DNA from: Lachnospiraceae bacterium
Lineage (GTDB): Bacteria > Bacillota > Clostridia > Lachnospirales > Lachnospiraceae
Direction of reading: 5' to 3'
Assembly: GCA_910575275.1 (NCBI GenBank)
Contig: CAJTEE010000006.1
Location: 186,001 to 250,000 of the forward strand
Length of the DNA: 64,000 nt
The position numbers and the translations under genes are program-made. How positions within the stretch are numbered: the stretch's first letter is position 1; the number at the start of each line of letters is the position of its first letter. The notes under the pieces are model-generated. The model did no database searches. It saw nothing but the letters and a program-made list of their open reading frames with translations, and was not told the DNA's origin. Positions 54,803-63,361 of the stretch are shown here, one piece after another.

Positions 54803-55825
54803 GTGAGAAGTGATATGTCACAATGGCTGCTCAGGGAAGGCTGCCCTTCCATTGCCTATCGGGTAAGGAAGGAAATCATACAGGAACCCATAAGCCGGCA
54901 GGAGGATATCCATTACCAGAACCAGATCTGTTCGGAACCCAAGGTGCAGAAAATCTTATCCTGGCAGGGTTCTGACGGATATTTCGGGGAAAGGCTACAT
55001 ACCGCACCTTCTAAAAGCAGAATCTGGACACATGAGGGGTGTGTACGCTGTCTGCTGGAAATGGGGCTGCCAAAAGAGAACGAGAATGTATGGAGTGCCC
55101 TGGAGGTAATGTTTTATCCCGGCTGGGGGAAGGAATGCGAAAATAGCCGGGCGGCAAATGTATTTAAGTATGAGATGATACGTGCAAGTCTGTTGGCGCA
55201 GGCCGGCTATGAGGATAACAGGCGGGTTGGGGAGTGGGTGGAAGATGCGCTGCAGGGGTTTCGGAATCTTGCGGATGCCAAAAGCCATACGGATTTCGTT
55301 TGCAGGAGCTCCGATCAAAAGCTTATTTTTAAGGAGGGAATGTATATCCCTGTTATTTATCATTTACGTCTGCTTGCGTTTACTGATTTTTGGAGGACAG
55401 ACGAGAATAAAGATATGGTGAAAAGGGCCTATAAAAAACTGTATGAATGGCTGCCCTTTCCGCCCATGTATTATAAGTCCAAAACCCATCCGGTGGCGCC
55501 TTTAGGGAATGTATGCTGGGCTGTAAACCAGAATTTCCGGGAGGATATCGGATTTTTCTGGCTTCAGTTTTATGAACTGTCTGCCCGGATGGGTATGTTG
55601 GGAACGGAATCGCCGTTTTGGAGGCATTTCGAGGAACTGAAGGAACATGTTTTACAACAGAATGACTGTATAAAGCAATATACCAGAAAGCGGAAAAAGA
55701 TGTATGTGAACTGGTCCGGTTACTCCGGCATGACGCTGGAGGGGGAGTGGGAACTGGAACAGCAGAGGATACGGGATTTTATATTTCGGATTTTGCTGAT
55801 CGATCATTATGGTAACAGGTTTTGA
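54803..55825 (+). CDS. Hypothetical protein, possible helical toroid (prenyltransferase-like) fold
   Basis: The 340-residue product starts at a GTG at 54803. It is helical and contains GSDGYFGERLHTAP, TWTHEG-like IWTHEGCVRCLLEMGLP and repeated helix pairs, the pattern of alpha/alpha-toroid proteins related to prenyltransferase and squalene-cyclase repeats. I see no catalytic motif. It follows the three surface-protein genes and converges on the minus-strand BlaR1-like gene. Confidence 0.55.
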   Translation: MRSDMSQWLLREGCPSIAYRVRKEIIQEPISRQEDIHYQNQICSEPKVQKILSWQGSDGYFGERLHTAPSKSRIWTHEGCVRCLLEMGLPKENENVWSALEVMFYPGWGKECENSRAANVFKYEMIRASLLAQAGYEDNRRVGEWVEDALQGFRNLADAKSHTDFVCRSSDQKLIFKEGMYIPVIYHLRLLAFTDFWRTDENKDMVKRAYKKLYEWLPFPPMYYKSKTHPVAPLGNVCWAVNQNFREDIGFFWLQFYELSARMGMLGTESPFWRHFEELKEHVLQQNDCIKQYTRKRKKMYVNWSGYSGMTLEGEWELEQQRIRDFIFRILLIDHYGNRF

Positions 55826-55828
55826 CCT

Positions 55829-57187
55829 TCATTTACTCAGCCCGGCCAGATTCTCCTTCATTTTGTCCATCACCCGTTTCCTCTGCGCTTCTGTGAGAAA
55901 TCCGTCCGCTATTGCATCGTCCAGAATCTCTGCCACCTCTGCCATATCGTTCCGGTAGGTTTCGGCAGTCAGAGGCACATTCCGGTTCACAAGCTCCGGC
56001 CGCATAACAATGGTTGGGTTAAAGGAGATTACGATGGATTCACTCTCCATAAGAAACGCCCCTTTATAAATGACATATTCTCCTTTCCCGTTGTCAGCTT
56101 TCAGGCGGTTCAGATCCCGTTCCATGGCTATGGCGTCCGGGTCTTTCTCCCCTCTGTCTGTTTTTACAGCATCTACGACACTTTGGTATTCTTCTACAGA
56201 GTACAGTTCAAAGATACCTCCAAGGGTCGGGTCATCCTTCCAGGAGTTCAGAGAAAAAGTGCCGGAGGGCATTGCGCCATAAACGGTGATACAGCTTATG
56301 ACCATGGCAAAGGAAAGGAGGATTCCTGTGAGGGAAACTTTTTCTTTCCTATTCATGATATGAAGGACACGTTCTTTCATAAGACTTTGCCCAAAACCGG
56401 AAGTCAGAAGATGGATTCCGGCTCTCTTTGCTTCCAGATTTACCAGTAAGTCAGCATAAAACTTTCGGTTTTCTCCTCCCATGGCCCGGACTACGGCTTC
56501 ATCGCAGGCCAGCTCCATATCCCGGCAGGCCAGGGAAGCCATGAACCATACCAGAGGGTTAAACCAGTGGCAGACGCAGGATACGGTCAGGCACAGCTTT
56601 TTCAGTGCATCCAGGTGCCGGATATGGGCCGCTTCATGTTCCAGGATTAGCTTCATGCTCTTTTTGTCCGCCCAGTCGGTCTGTTTTGGAAGCAGGATCA
56701 CCGGAAAAAAGATACCATAGGTTAAGGGGGAATCAATCTCGTCCGAAACCCGGACGGTAATTCTGCGGAAAGAACGCTTCTGCTCCAGCCACATGGGAAT
56801 CCAGGAAGATTCCTTAAGGGGAATTGCTGTGCGGTATTTCTTCATACTGGCTGCATGAAGATAAGCGATATACAGGCTGACAGCCACAGTGCCGCAAAGC
56901 CACAGGATTTTAAGGAGATTCCATCCAAAGTCCGGTCCGGCTCCGGCTGTCTGCCAGGTTCCTGCTGAGAAGGGTAAAGCTGTGGTGATATCCGGCATTT
57001 TTCCGCTTAACTGTTGCGCCGCAGGCACAGGAAAGCCTGTCGGTACGGGAATCATCAGCTTCCACCAGGCAAGCAACCAGAGCAGGGAAAAAATGGGCCT
57101 GGGTATTCTGGCGGAAAAGAATTTCCGAAAGGCCACGGCCATCAGGATCAGAACGGAAGCCGAAAGGCTCATCTGCAGCAGGTTCAT
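55829..57187 (-). CDS. BlaR1/MecR1-like membrane metallopeptidase sensor with a novel outer domain
   Basis: The start at 57187 has GGAGTGA upstream. The 452-residue product has the M56 layout: N-terminal membrane helices (about 5-20, 31-47 and 90-112), the zinc-protease motif HEAAH at 184-188 in LILEHEAAHIRHLDA, the second-shell ELACDE at 225-230, and a membrane helix at about 285-303. Real BlaR1 ends in a beta-lactam-binding domain; this one instead has a 135-residue domain (318-452: TLGGIFELYS, LKADNGKGEYVIYKGAF, FNPTIVMRPEL) homologous to the secreted protein at 61766-62311. It presumably cleaves its BlaI-like partner on sensing a ligand. Antibiotic sensing cannot be assumed. Confidence 0.85.
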   Translation of the reverse strand: MNLLQMSLSASVLILMAVAFRKFFSARIPRPIFSLLWLLAWWKLMIPVPTGFPVPAAQQLSGKMPDITTALPFSAGTWQTAGAGPDFGWNLLKILWLCGTVAVSLYIAYLHAASMKKYRTAIPLKESSWIPMWLEQKRSFRRITVRVSDEIDSPLTYGIFFPVILLPKQTDWADKKSMKLILEHEAAHIRHLDALKKLCLTVSCVCHWFNPLVWFMASLACRDMELACDEAVVRAMGGENRKFYADLLVNLEAKRAGIHLLTSGFGQSLMKERVLHIMNRKEKVSLTGILLSFAMVISCITVYGAMPSGTFSLNSWKDDPTLGGIFELYSVEEYQSVVDAVKTDRGEKDPDAIAMERDLNRLKADNGKGEYVIYKGAFLMESESIVISFNPTIVMRPELVNRNVPLTAETYRNDMAEVAEILDDAIADGFLTEAQRKRVMDKMKENLAGLSK

Positions 57188-57191
57188 AGGC

Positions 57192-57551
57192 TCACTCCAT
57201 TTCATTGATCATTCGTTTTAATTCCTCCAGTTCCTTCTTTGAGAGGGCTTTCTGAGAAAGCAGGGATGAAAACAGCAGGGGGACGGAGCCGTCAAAGACA
57301 CGGTTTACAAATTCCCTGGTATCATCCTGAACTGCCTGTTCTTTGGAGAGGAGAGCCCTGCAGACAAAATTCGGTTCCAGGCGCTCAATAAAGCCCTTCT
57401 GGATACATTTTTTAATGACTGTGTAGGTGGTATTCTTATTCCAGCCGATGGTATCACGTAAGGTCAGGGAAATCTGTTTGGCTGTCACTTCTCCTTCTTT
57501 CCAGATTACTTCCATTACTTTTCGTTCTGAATCAAACAGTGTCTTTTCCAT
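57192..57551 (-). CDS. BlaI/CopY-type repressor
   Basis: The start at 57551 follows GAGGTGA. The 119-residue product has the BlaI winged helix (FDSERKVMEVIWKEGEVTAK, TIGWNKNTTYTVIKKCIQKG with key part NKNTTYTVIKKC) and a C-terminal dimerisation helix that is the usual cleavage zone. It sits directly before the BlaR1-like gene in one operon. The same 16-bp operator overlaps its promoter and the promoter of the secreted protein at 61766. Confidence 0.9.
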   Translation of the reverse strand: MEKTLFDSERKVMEVIWKEGEVTAKQISLTLRDTIGWNKNTTYTVIKKCIQKGFIERLEPNFVCRALLSKEQAVQDDTREFVNRVFDGSVPLLFSSLLSQKALSKKELEELKRMINEME

Positions 57552-57602
57552 ACCCGTGTTCACCTCATATTCATTGTGTGTTCTTTATCGTACATTTCCT
57601 AT

Positions 57603-57631
57603 ACACTATCACAGTAGTCTGTTGATGTCAA
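57603..57631 (-). promoter_or_regulatory. BlaI promoter with operator over the -10 box
   Basis: On the minus strand TTGACA (57626-57631) and TAGTGT (57603-57608) are 17 bases apart. A 16-base dyad, read on the minus strand as GACTACTGTGATAGTG (57604-57619), covers the -10 region. The operator is 14 of 16 identical to the arms at 61659 and 61688. Confidence 0.78.
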
Positions 57632-57664
57632 TGAATAACCGCCGGATATGGCTGATCAGTATTG

Positions 57665-58198
57665 TTATAGCGTGTCCGCATTTTCATAAATTGCCTTTTT
57701 ATCCTGATCGGACAACAGTTTTTCAATGATAAAGGCAATCGCAAAGACAACCAATAGATTAAGACCAAACCTGATCAGTGTAAATGGCGCTCCCAAAGAG
57801 GATATTTCAAAAAAGAGCAGGGGAATACGGATACTTGCGCTTGCGCAGAGGAAAATCAGCACGTTTGAAACTCTGCTTCCCTTTTTTAACAGAACCCCGG
57901 CAACAGGCAGCAGCGCATATAAGGGAACGGCCGTTATCATTCCCGACAACAGGGCAACGACAATTCCTTTTATGCCGGAATCAGCTCCCATAATCCGTAT
58001 CATTTTTTCCCGTTCAACCCATACGTCCATCAGCCCGATACATACGAAAACAGGCGTAAGTATGAACAGGAAGTTGATAACGTTTTTTCCGCTAAAAGCC
58101 AATGCAGTTTTTCCAATCTGCGGGGCATATAGCCAAACGATACCGTTGCAGAGTACAATCATAAAAAGAAACCAATATTTTCGTATTGCCGTTTTCAT
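57665..58198 (-). CDS. Permease, second half (DUF318/ArsP-like)
   Basis: The start at 58198 overlaps the stop of the preceding gene; the longer open frame upstream is only its shadow. The 177-residue protein has about four membrane segments and the motif GIVVALLSGMITAVPLYALLPVAG, then LIFLCASASIRIPLLFFE, typical of the DUF318 (PF03773) permease family. The gene before it encodes a similar half, so the two should assemble as one transporter. The substrate is unknown; relatives move arsenicals or metal-linked compounds. Confidence 0.72.
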   Translation of the reverse strand: MKTAIRKYWFLFMIVLCNGIVWLYAPQIGKTALAFSGKNVINFLFILTPVFVCIGLMDVWVEREKMIRIMGADSGIKGIVVALLSGMITAVPLYALLPVAGVLLKKGSRVSNVLIFLCASASIRIPLLFFEISSLGAPFTLIRFGLNLLVVFAIAFIIEKLLSDQDKKAIYENADTL

Positions 58199-58692
58199 TT
58201 GAGAAAGACCCCCATTAAATAAGCAGTAATAAAAGAGAATAGAAACGCAAGTACATTCCGGAGAATGGCTGTTTTCCTTCCCAGATATTTTATTTCTACC
58301 GGGATTGTTATGATCCCAACCGTAGTAAGTGCGGAAACAAATACCGCCATTTGTGTAAGTCCTGCGCCGTTTTTCAAAAGTTCCGCAACAATGGGAAATG
58401 CAATCATTACGGGGATTAACGTAATTGCGCCAATAAGCGAGGTTAAGAGCATACCGGTAAATCCCGTTTCCTCGCCGATCATGCGCCTGATTGTTTCCGG
58501 TGAAAGCACCGCAAGTGCCAATCCAACAAAAAGCAGGATAGCCACAAATTGCGGTAGGATGCCTGTAAACATTTTCCACGCTTTTTTTAAGGACAACAGC
58601 GTTTTACTCTTGTCTTTCACAAAGGAAAAGGTGAGTAAAACCGCTGCTAAACCGTAAAACCAATAAGTAAAAACTGTGTTCACCTTTACCAC
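58195..58692 (-). CDS. Permease, first half (DUF318/ArsP-like)
   Basis: The 165-residue protein has five predicted membrane segments and the matched repeat LTSLIGAITLIPVMIAFPIVAELLKNGAG and VSALTTVGIITIPVEIKYLG (key parts quoted) that mirrors the other half. It overlaps the next gene by four bases and the ECF-type gene by seven. The pair looks like a permease split into two genes. Confidence 0.72.
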   Translation of the reverse strand: MVKVNTVFTYWFYGLAAVLLTFSFVKDKSKTLLSLKKAWKMFTGILPQFVAILLFVGLALAVLSPETIRRMIGEETGFTGMLLTSLIGAITLIPVMIAFPIVAELLKNGAGLTQMAVFVSALTTVGIITIPVEIKYLGRKTAILRNVLAFLFSFITAYLMGVFLK

Positions 58693-59234
58693 CGTCCTCC
58701 CTCAAACGCCTTTTTTAATGGCGAAAGCACCAGCAGCGCAACCCCGCCGCCTAAAAGGGCTGTGAATAGCTGCGGTATAGAGAACATATTAGAAATAACC
58801 GATGCCTGCGGTTCGGGTAATCTTAAAAGCAATGGCACGGCTATTTGTGCAACCCCGATGTATAGAATTAAGAATTTACCGGTTGCCGCCACGAATAAAG
58901 CGATCATTTGCACAGTATGCTTATGTCCCCAATGCCGGTTGCCTATGAAGTGCCAGGTCAATATGAGGGTAATGTTCCCTGCTATGATAAACGGTATCAG
59001 GCTCCAAAGCGGGCCGATCCCGATCAGCTTTGCCATGACAGGCGAAATGACAGCGACACAAAGCCCTGACATCATACCGCAAGTCATAACGAAGATGATC
59101 AGCAGCATATTCACAACAGCCCCCGTAACAATGGTATTTCCCAAGGAGGCGGTAGCCGCCTGTAATACCACAAGCAAAGCAATAAAAACCGCTGTGCGCG
59201 TAATCCAAAGTGTTTTTCTCTTGTTGTTGTTCAT
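58686..59234 (-). CDS. ECF-type transporter substrate-specific (S) component-like membrane protein
   Basis: The start at 59234 has AAAGGAAA upstream. The 182-residue product has about five membrane segments (VFIALLVVLQAATASLGNTI, NMLLIIFVMTCGMMSGLCVAVISPVMAKLIG in part, ILTWHFIGNRHWG) and the charged loop pattern of ECF S components, which bind vitamins or metals. No energising genes are nearby, so it may use shared ECF modules encoded elsewhere. It is the first gene of a three-gene operon with the two permease halves. Confidence 0.7.
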   Translation of the reverse strand: MNNNKRKTLWITRTAVFIALLVVLQAATASLGNTIVTGAVVNMLLIIFVMTCGMMSGLCVAVISPVMAKLIGIGPLWSLIPFIIAGNITLILTWHFIGNRHWGHKHTVQMIALFVAATGKFLILYIGVAQIAVPLLLRLPEPQASVISNMFSIPQLFTALLGGGVALLVLSPLKKAFEGGRW

Positions 59235-59296
59235 GGTTTTGATTTCCTTTCTCTTGCTTTTCAACTGCCATTATAGTATAATCTGCTCAAATCATC

Positions 59297-59312
59297 TGTT
59301 GCACACGCAACA
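59297..59312. promoter_or_regulatory. Dyad in the divergent region, possible Crp/Fnr operator
   Basis: TGTTGC at 59297-59302 and GCAACA at 59307-59312 form a perfect 6-bp inverted repeat with a four-base spacer, between the divergent transporter operon and the Crp/Fnr-type gene. The regulator may bind it and control both. Confidence 0.5.
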
Positions 59313-59329
59313 AAAGTGAGGGCGCAGCT

Positions 59330-59989
59330 ATGAACGAATTGATAGAAGATTTGAAACAAACAAACCTGTTTTCAGGTATTGAACCGCAGGAAATTGACGG
59401 GCTGCTTCATTGCCTTTGCGCCAGGTATGTCCGTTATGTCAAGGGCGACAGGATTATTGAAGAGGGAAACAAGGTATATGATTTCGGTATCATGTTATCA
59501 GGGCATGGACGAGCGATAAAGTGGGATTCGTCCGACAAGGTCATTATTATTACTCTGCTGAAAAAGGGAAGCGAAATAGGCGTTATTTTAGCAGCAAGTT
59601 CAGACCATAAAAGCCCTGTTACTGTGGAGGCGCAGGATGATGTTCTGGTATTGCAGATCCCTTTTGAACGTGTTTTAACCCGGTGTAAAAAGGCTTGTCC
59701 CCGGCATGATCAGCTGCTGCGCAACTATATCAACATTGTCGCTGAAAAAGGGCTTGTATTGCATGAGCGTATTGATTGTCTGCTGCGTCCGACTATACGG
59801 GAAAAAATATTGACCTATCTATGGTGGATGTCCCGCGAACAACGAAAAAGGACGTTTACCATTCCCATGAATAGAAACGCTATGGCTGAATATCTTAACG
59901 TGGAACGCAGTGCGCTTTCACGAGAGCTGTCCTATATGAAGCGCGATGGGGTCATTGATTATCATAAAAACACGTTTCGACTGCTTTGA
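59330..59989 (+). CDS. Crp/Fnr-family transcription regulator
   Basis: The 219-residue product has an N-terminal cyclic-nucleotide-binding-like barrel (LFSGIEPQEIDGLLHCLCAR, FGIMLSGHGRAIKWDS, about 10-125) and a C-terminal winged helix (TFTIPMNRNAMAEYLNVERSALSRELSYMKRDGVIDYHKN, key part NRNAMAEYLNVERSALSREL). It has no obvious iron-sulfur Cys cluster. It is transcribed away from the ECF and permease genes, so they are its likely targets. Confidence 0.88.
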   Translation: MNELIEDLKQTNLFSGIEPQEIDGLLHCLCARYVRYVKGDRIIEEGNKVYDFGIMLSGHGRAIKWDSSDKVIIITLLKKGSEIGVILAASSDHKSPVTVEAQDDVLVLQIPFERVLTRCKKACPRHDQLLRNYINIVAEKGLVLHERIDCLLRPTIREKILTYLWWMSREQRKRTFTIPMNRNAMAEYLNVERSALSRELSYMKRDGVIDYHKNTFRLL

Positions 59990-60017
59990 GCGAACCACAT
60001 ATTTATTCCATAACCAG

Positions 60018-60050
60018 GGGCTGTCAACTTAAGTGCGACAGCCCTTGGCT
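60018..60050 (+). terminator. Hairpin after the Crp/Fnr gene
   Basis: GGGCTGTC at 60018-60025 pairs with GACAGCCC at 60037-60044. The T-run after it is short, so termination may be weak. Confidence 0.5.
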
Positions 60051-60225
60051 GTTTATATGTCCTGTGCCCTGTTCATTCCACAAATGTTAACATGGGGCGA
60101 CTGTGCTTCGGGATGTAAAGCCGTTGTTCGGTTTTCTAAATTTTATCAAAAATATTGTGACCTAAACGATTATTTTTCGAGTAGATAGATGAAGAACTCT
60201 ATCTGGGGGCAAAGGAGGTATGGAA

Positions 60226-60783
60226 ATGGAAGATGACAGCATTGTCAACCTTTATTGGGCTCGCTCTGAAAATGCGATATCAGAAACATCTAAAAAGTAC
60301 GGAAATTACTGCTATTCCATCGCTTATGGCATCCTCGGAAATATGGAGGACGCAGACGAAAGTGTAAATGATACTTACCTTGACGCATGGAACAGCATTC
60401 CGCCCCACCGTCCGTCTATCCTCTCAACATTTTTAGGAAAAATCACACGGAGAATATCTATTGACAAATGGCGTGGACGTACTGCAAAAAAGCGGGGCGG
60501 CGGTGAGATCGTACTGGTACTTGACGAACTGTCTGACTGTATTCCCTCTAACCAAAACGTAGAGCATGAGGTGGAGGCCGCAGAATTGGTACAGCTTATT
60601 GACAGTTTCGTTATGTCGCTGTCTCCTATGGAACGCCGGGTTTTCATCTGCAGGTATTGGTATTTTGACCCGATTAGCGAGATTGCTCAAAGATTTGGGT
60701 TTTCACAAAGCAAAGTAAAGATGATGTTACACAGGCAACGGAAAAATCTTCTAAACCGGTTGGAAAGAGAGGAATTTTTGTAA
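60226..60783 (+). CDS. Sigma-70 family (ECF-type) RNA polymerase sigma factor
   Basis: AAAGGAGG supports the ATG at 60226. The 185-residue product has region 2 (ISETSKKYGNYCYSIAYGIL, EDADESVNDTYLDAWNSIPP, then KITRRISIDKWRG) and region 4 (LSPMERRVFICRYWYFDPIS, AQRFGFSQSKVKMMLHRQRK). It is followed by a membrane protein whose ATG overlaps its stop, the standard sigma/anti-sigma arrangement. The upstream sequence GTGACC at about 60159, with CGAGTAGATAG about 20 bases on, could be its own target promoter. Confidence 0.9.
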   Translation: MEDDSIVNLYWARSENAISETSKKYGNYCYSIAYGILGNMEDADESVNDTYLDAWNSIPPHRPSILSTFLGKITRRISIDKWRGRTAKKRGGGEIVLVLDELSDCIPSNQNVEHEVEAAELVQLIDSFVMSLSPMERRVFICRYWYFDPISEIAQRFGFSQSKVKMMLHRQRKNLLNRLEREEFL

Positions 60784-61529
60784 TGAAAGCTGAAAATATT
60801 TTGGATGCTATTGGAGCGATTAACGATGAGGCCGTGCAAGATGCGAGAGCATATAAGCGGGCCCGATACAATAAAGCGGTCAAATGGGGGGCTATGGCAG
60901 CTTGTGCTGGCCTGATTATCACAGCAACAGCACTGACACTACCGGGCATTTTGAGGGAACCGAGCAGCGGCCCGAACATTCCCGGCGGCATTGTTACTCC
61001 AGGGGAATATCCGGAGGGTGTTGACCCGGTAATTGCAAGTATGGCTGTATATCCGGCCACCGAGGATATTCGAGATGTTTTAGATGCGACCATAGAAAGC
61101 GTTGATGAGAATACCGCCTACGGAATACCGGGATTAGGGAATCATTTGCCTGCTGATTTGCCCGCTGGCTATCATTTTGGCAAGGCCAGTATATATGAAA
61201 CAACTATGAAAAGCGGAACAAAATATCACTTACTTCGAGTAACTTATACAACAGGCAATGATGAAATAACAACAGCTCCCGCTAACGATGATGGCGGAGT
61301 TGCAGTTGCAGACCCAAGCCTATTTGGTTCAAGGTTTCTTGTTCTCATTATGGACTATGAACCAAGGACAAATAAAACTATTTACTCTTTTGAGGATTTG
61401 CAAGAATATTTAGAAACAAAAAACGACAATGGAATATTTCATTTTGCTTATGAGGATGTGTATATTGGGTTTTCCCCAGATGACCTTTCAGCGGAAGAAA
61501 TCCTTGATGTAGTTAATTCTATTCCATAA
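60783..61529 (+). CDS. Putative anti-sigma factor with outer domain
   Basis: The 248-residue product has a short inner N-terminus that would bind the sigma factor, one membrane segment at about residues 36-55 (MAACAGLIITATALTLPGIL) and an outer domain with strand-rich content (YHLLRVTYTTGNDEI, FLVLIMDYEPRTNKTIYSFE). It overlaps the sigma factor by one base. Signal and release mechanism are unknown. Confidence 0.8.
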   Translation: MKAENILDAIGAINDEAVQDARAYKRARYNKAVKWGAMAACAGLIITATALTLPGILREPSSGPNIPGGIVTPGEYPEGVDPVIASMAVYPATEDIRDVLDATIESVDENTAYGIPGLGNHLPADLPAGYHFGKASIYETTMKSGTKYHLLRVTYTTGNDEITTAPANDDGGVAVADPSLFGSRFLVLIMDYEPRTNKTIYSFEDLQEYLETKNDNGIFHFAYEDVYIGFSPDDLSAEEILDVVNSIP

Positions 61530-61646
61530 TTAGGAAAGTTTAGCTTTTATAGTACCGCTCCCTTCCTGATCAGTGGCAGGTCGTAATATCAATCATCCGT
61601 CTGGGCTATAATCGGAATTCTTAAGAGATTCGTCAGGAAATATTCG

Positions 61647-61703
61647 TTGACGTATTTGGACTACTATGATAGTCTATTGCTTGGATAGACTATCATAGTA
61701 GTC
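61647..61703 (+). promoter_or_regulatory. Twin BlaI-type operators and promoter of the secreted protein
   Basis: A promoter TTGACG (61647-61652), 17 bases, TAGTCT (61670-61675) is covered by GACTACTATGATAGTC at 61659-61674. A complementary arm, GACTATCATAGTAGTC, lies at 61688-61703, making a 19-bp perfect inverted repeat over 61659-61703. The arm is nearly the same as the operator of the blaI-like gene and sits in the same place relative to its -10 box. Confidence 0.82.
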
Positions 61704-61765
61704 TATCTTTTTCCAAAAGGTGCGCACCTGTGAAGATAAAATAATAAAAAGAAAGGATTTATACC

Positions 61766-62311
61766 ATGTTCCATCATTTAAAGAGAAACCTTACAGCTTC
61801 AGGAATCATGTGTCTTATGCTTATGGCTGCCGGGCAGACTGCCTATGGAGCAGCGCCTGCCCCGCAGGTATCCACGGTTCAGGCCCAGGAAGTTCAGAAC
61901 CCGGCGGAGGATCTTACTTTGGGAGGGCTTTTTGAGCTTTATACCCCGGAAGAATACGAGGAATCCATCAACCAGATTAAAAAATACATGGGCGCAGACC
62001 ATGGGGATGTCAAGGCCATGGAAGCGGACCTGGCCAAACTGAAGGCGGATAATGGCAAAGGTGAATTTGTCATTTACAAAGGCGCTTTTACCGTATCCAC
62101 AGAAACTACGATCGTTGCCTTCAATCCCACAATCGTTATGAGGCCGGATCTGGCAAAGAGCGCTGAGGAATTGACAGCTGAAAACTATAAAAAGGATATT
62201 GAGGATGTAACAAAGCTTTTGGACCAGGCCGTAAAAGATAAGACCGTAACTTTAGACCAAAAGGATTCTATCCTGAAAAAGATGAATGAAAACCTGGAGA
62301 AATTAAATTAG
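61766..62311 (+). CDS. Secreted protein homologous to the BlaR1-like sensor domain
   Basis: The 181-residue product has a signal peptide (residues 1-29, ending TAYGAA) and no lipobox, so it is exported. Residues 50-181 align with the outer domain of the BlaR1-like protein: TLGGLFELYT, KADNGKGEFVIYKGAF and FNPTIVMRPDL all have close counterparts there. Its promoter carries the operator of the BlaI-like repressor. It may modulate signalling by binding the same ligand, or be the protein the sensor monitors. No known enzyme motif is visible. Confidence 0.78.
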   Translation: MFHHLKRNLTASGIMCLMLMAAGQTAYGAAPAPQVSTVQAQEVQNPAEDLTLGGLFELYTPEEYEESINQIKKYMGADHGDVKAMEADLAKLKADNGKGEFVIYKGAFTVSTETTIVAFNPTIVMRPDLAKSAEELTAENYKKDIEDVTKLLDQAVKDKTVTLDQKDSILKKMNENLEKLN

Positions 62312-62336
62312 GGCGGCTGCCATATATGGGAAAGCA

Positions 62337-62374
62337 AAACGGGCGTATCGACTAAACGGTGATGCGTCCGTTTT
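62337..62374 (+). terminator. Terminator after the secreted protein gene
   Basis: AAACGGGCGTATC at 62337-62349 pairs with GATGCGTCCGTTT at 62361-62373 (two G-U pairs), followed by TT. Confidence 0.7.
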
Positions 62375-62422
62375 GTTGTGTGGATCATGCAGAAGTTCAA
62401 TAAATTTAGCTGACCTTATACA

Positions 62423-63319
62423 TTATTTTCCCCAGAACGTCCATTTCACGGCATTTTGGTATCCTGTTTTTTGATAAAATCTGCCGGAACCGCCTGTCAT
62501 ATGTGTTGCGCCTAATGCTTTGGTTTTCCAATACATTTCAGATAATGCCGCTGCTGCAAGACCTTTATGCCGGTATTCAGGAATGGTGCAGAGGGGTTCC
62601 ATGTATGCCAGGCGATTTTCAGGAGTCCACCACATTCCTGCATAGCAGGCATATTTTCCCGACACATCTGCAATAACCACATCCAGTTCCGGCGTTGCGT
62701 GCGGCGCGGTGCTCAGTATATAATTGTGCTGCTCATACTGATGATTCCACGGACCTTCACACTGCTCATGGTCAAAACCTTTCCAGCAGCATTTGCCCAC
62801 GTTTGTCCTGTCAATGTCCTGAGATTTTACAAAGTGAAAACCTTCTGGCAGTGGAAAATCCAATTCATCTGCAAAATCATACTGCATATCCCAACGCTCG
62901 TACTTCTTACGGTATCCTGACTGTTGTGCGTAACGCATCAATGCATCCTGTCCGCCGAAGAAAATAAATTGAATGTCTTCTTTGTTCGTGGGCATATTTT
63001 CATCAGCATATTGCACCATTTCGGATGCCAGCTTTTCATATCCGGGTTTCAGGCAGAAATAGATGTCTGTCACCGGATTTTCATAAAAGCAGAATGCCAC
63101 GATTTCTCCATCGCATTCCCAGATGCGGTTTCTGTAAGAATAGGAGATATCCATCCAGTAAGAAAATGATGCGTATGCGTATTCAAAGAAAGGAGCTGGT
63201 ACACCGTTTCTCCAGTCTCTCTCATAAATTTCAATCAAAAACTGATAGATTTTTTCGCAATCTGCTAATAAACGAAATGGTCTCTGGGTAATCATCTTCA
63301 TATTTTTATGTGCATCCAA
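62423..63319 (-). CDS. GNAT acetyltransferase, two-domain
   Basis: The TTG start at 63319 has GAGGT at the ideal distance; an ATG at 63301 is the alternative. The 298-residue product has a C-terminal GNAT fold: LAYMEPLCTIPEYRHKGLAAAALSE holds the acetyl-CoA loop, and GSGRFYQKTGYQNA is the final strand. The N-terminal half probably is a degenerate second GNAT domain (YSYRNRIWECDGEIVAFCFY). The substrate is unknown. Confidence 0.82.
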   Translation of the reverse strand: MDAHKNMKMITQRPFRLLADCEKIYQFLIEIYERDWRNGVPAPFFEYAYASFSYWMDISYSYRNRIWECDGEIVAFCFYENPVTDIYFCLKPGYEKLASEMVQYADENMPTNKEDIQFIFFGGQDALMRYAQQSGYRKKYERWDMQYDFADELDFPLPEGFHFVKSQDIDRTNVGKCCWKGFDHEQCEGPWNHQYEQHNYILSTAPHATPELDVVIADVSGKYACYAGMWWTPENRLAYMEPLCTIPEYRHKGLAAAALSEMYWKTKALGATHMTGGSGRFYQKTGYQNAVKWTFWGK

Positions 63320-63361
63320 AGTTTAAACCTCTTTCCTGTTGGGTAATGAATCGGAAATCTG

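Noticed and set aside
55829-57551. Calling the BlaI/BlaR1-like pair a beta-lactam resistance operon.
   Set aside because: No beta-lactamase is nearby and the penicillin-binding sensor domain is absent; only the regulatory and protease parts match.
57665-58579. A 304-codon minus-strand frame that could be read as one long permease.
   Set aside because: The first 127 codons are the antisense-frame shadow of the gene at 58195-58692. The real start is the ATG at 58198, which overlaps that gene's stop.
59297-59312. A third partial copy of the ncRNA, based on a shared TTGCACACGC string.
   Set aside because: Only ten bases match and no stems or flanking sequence are shared; it is better explained as a local dyad.
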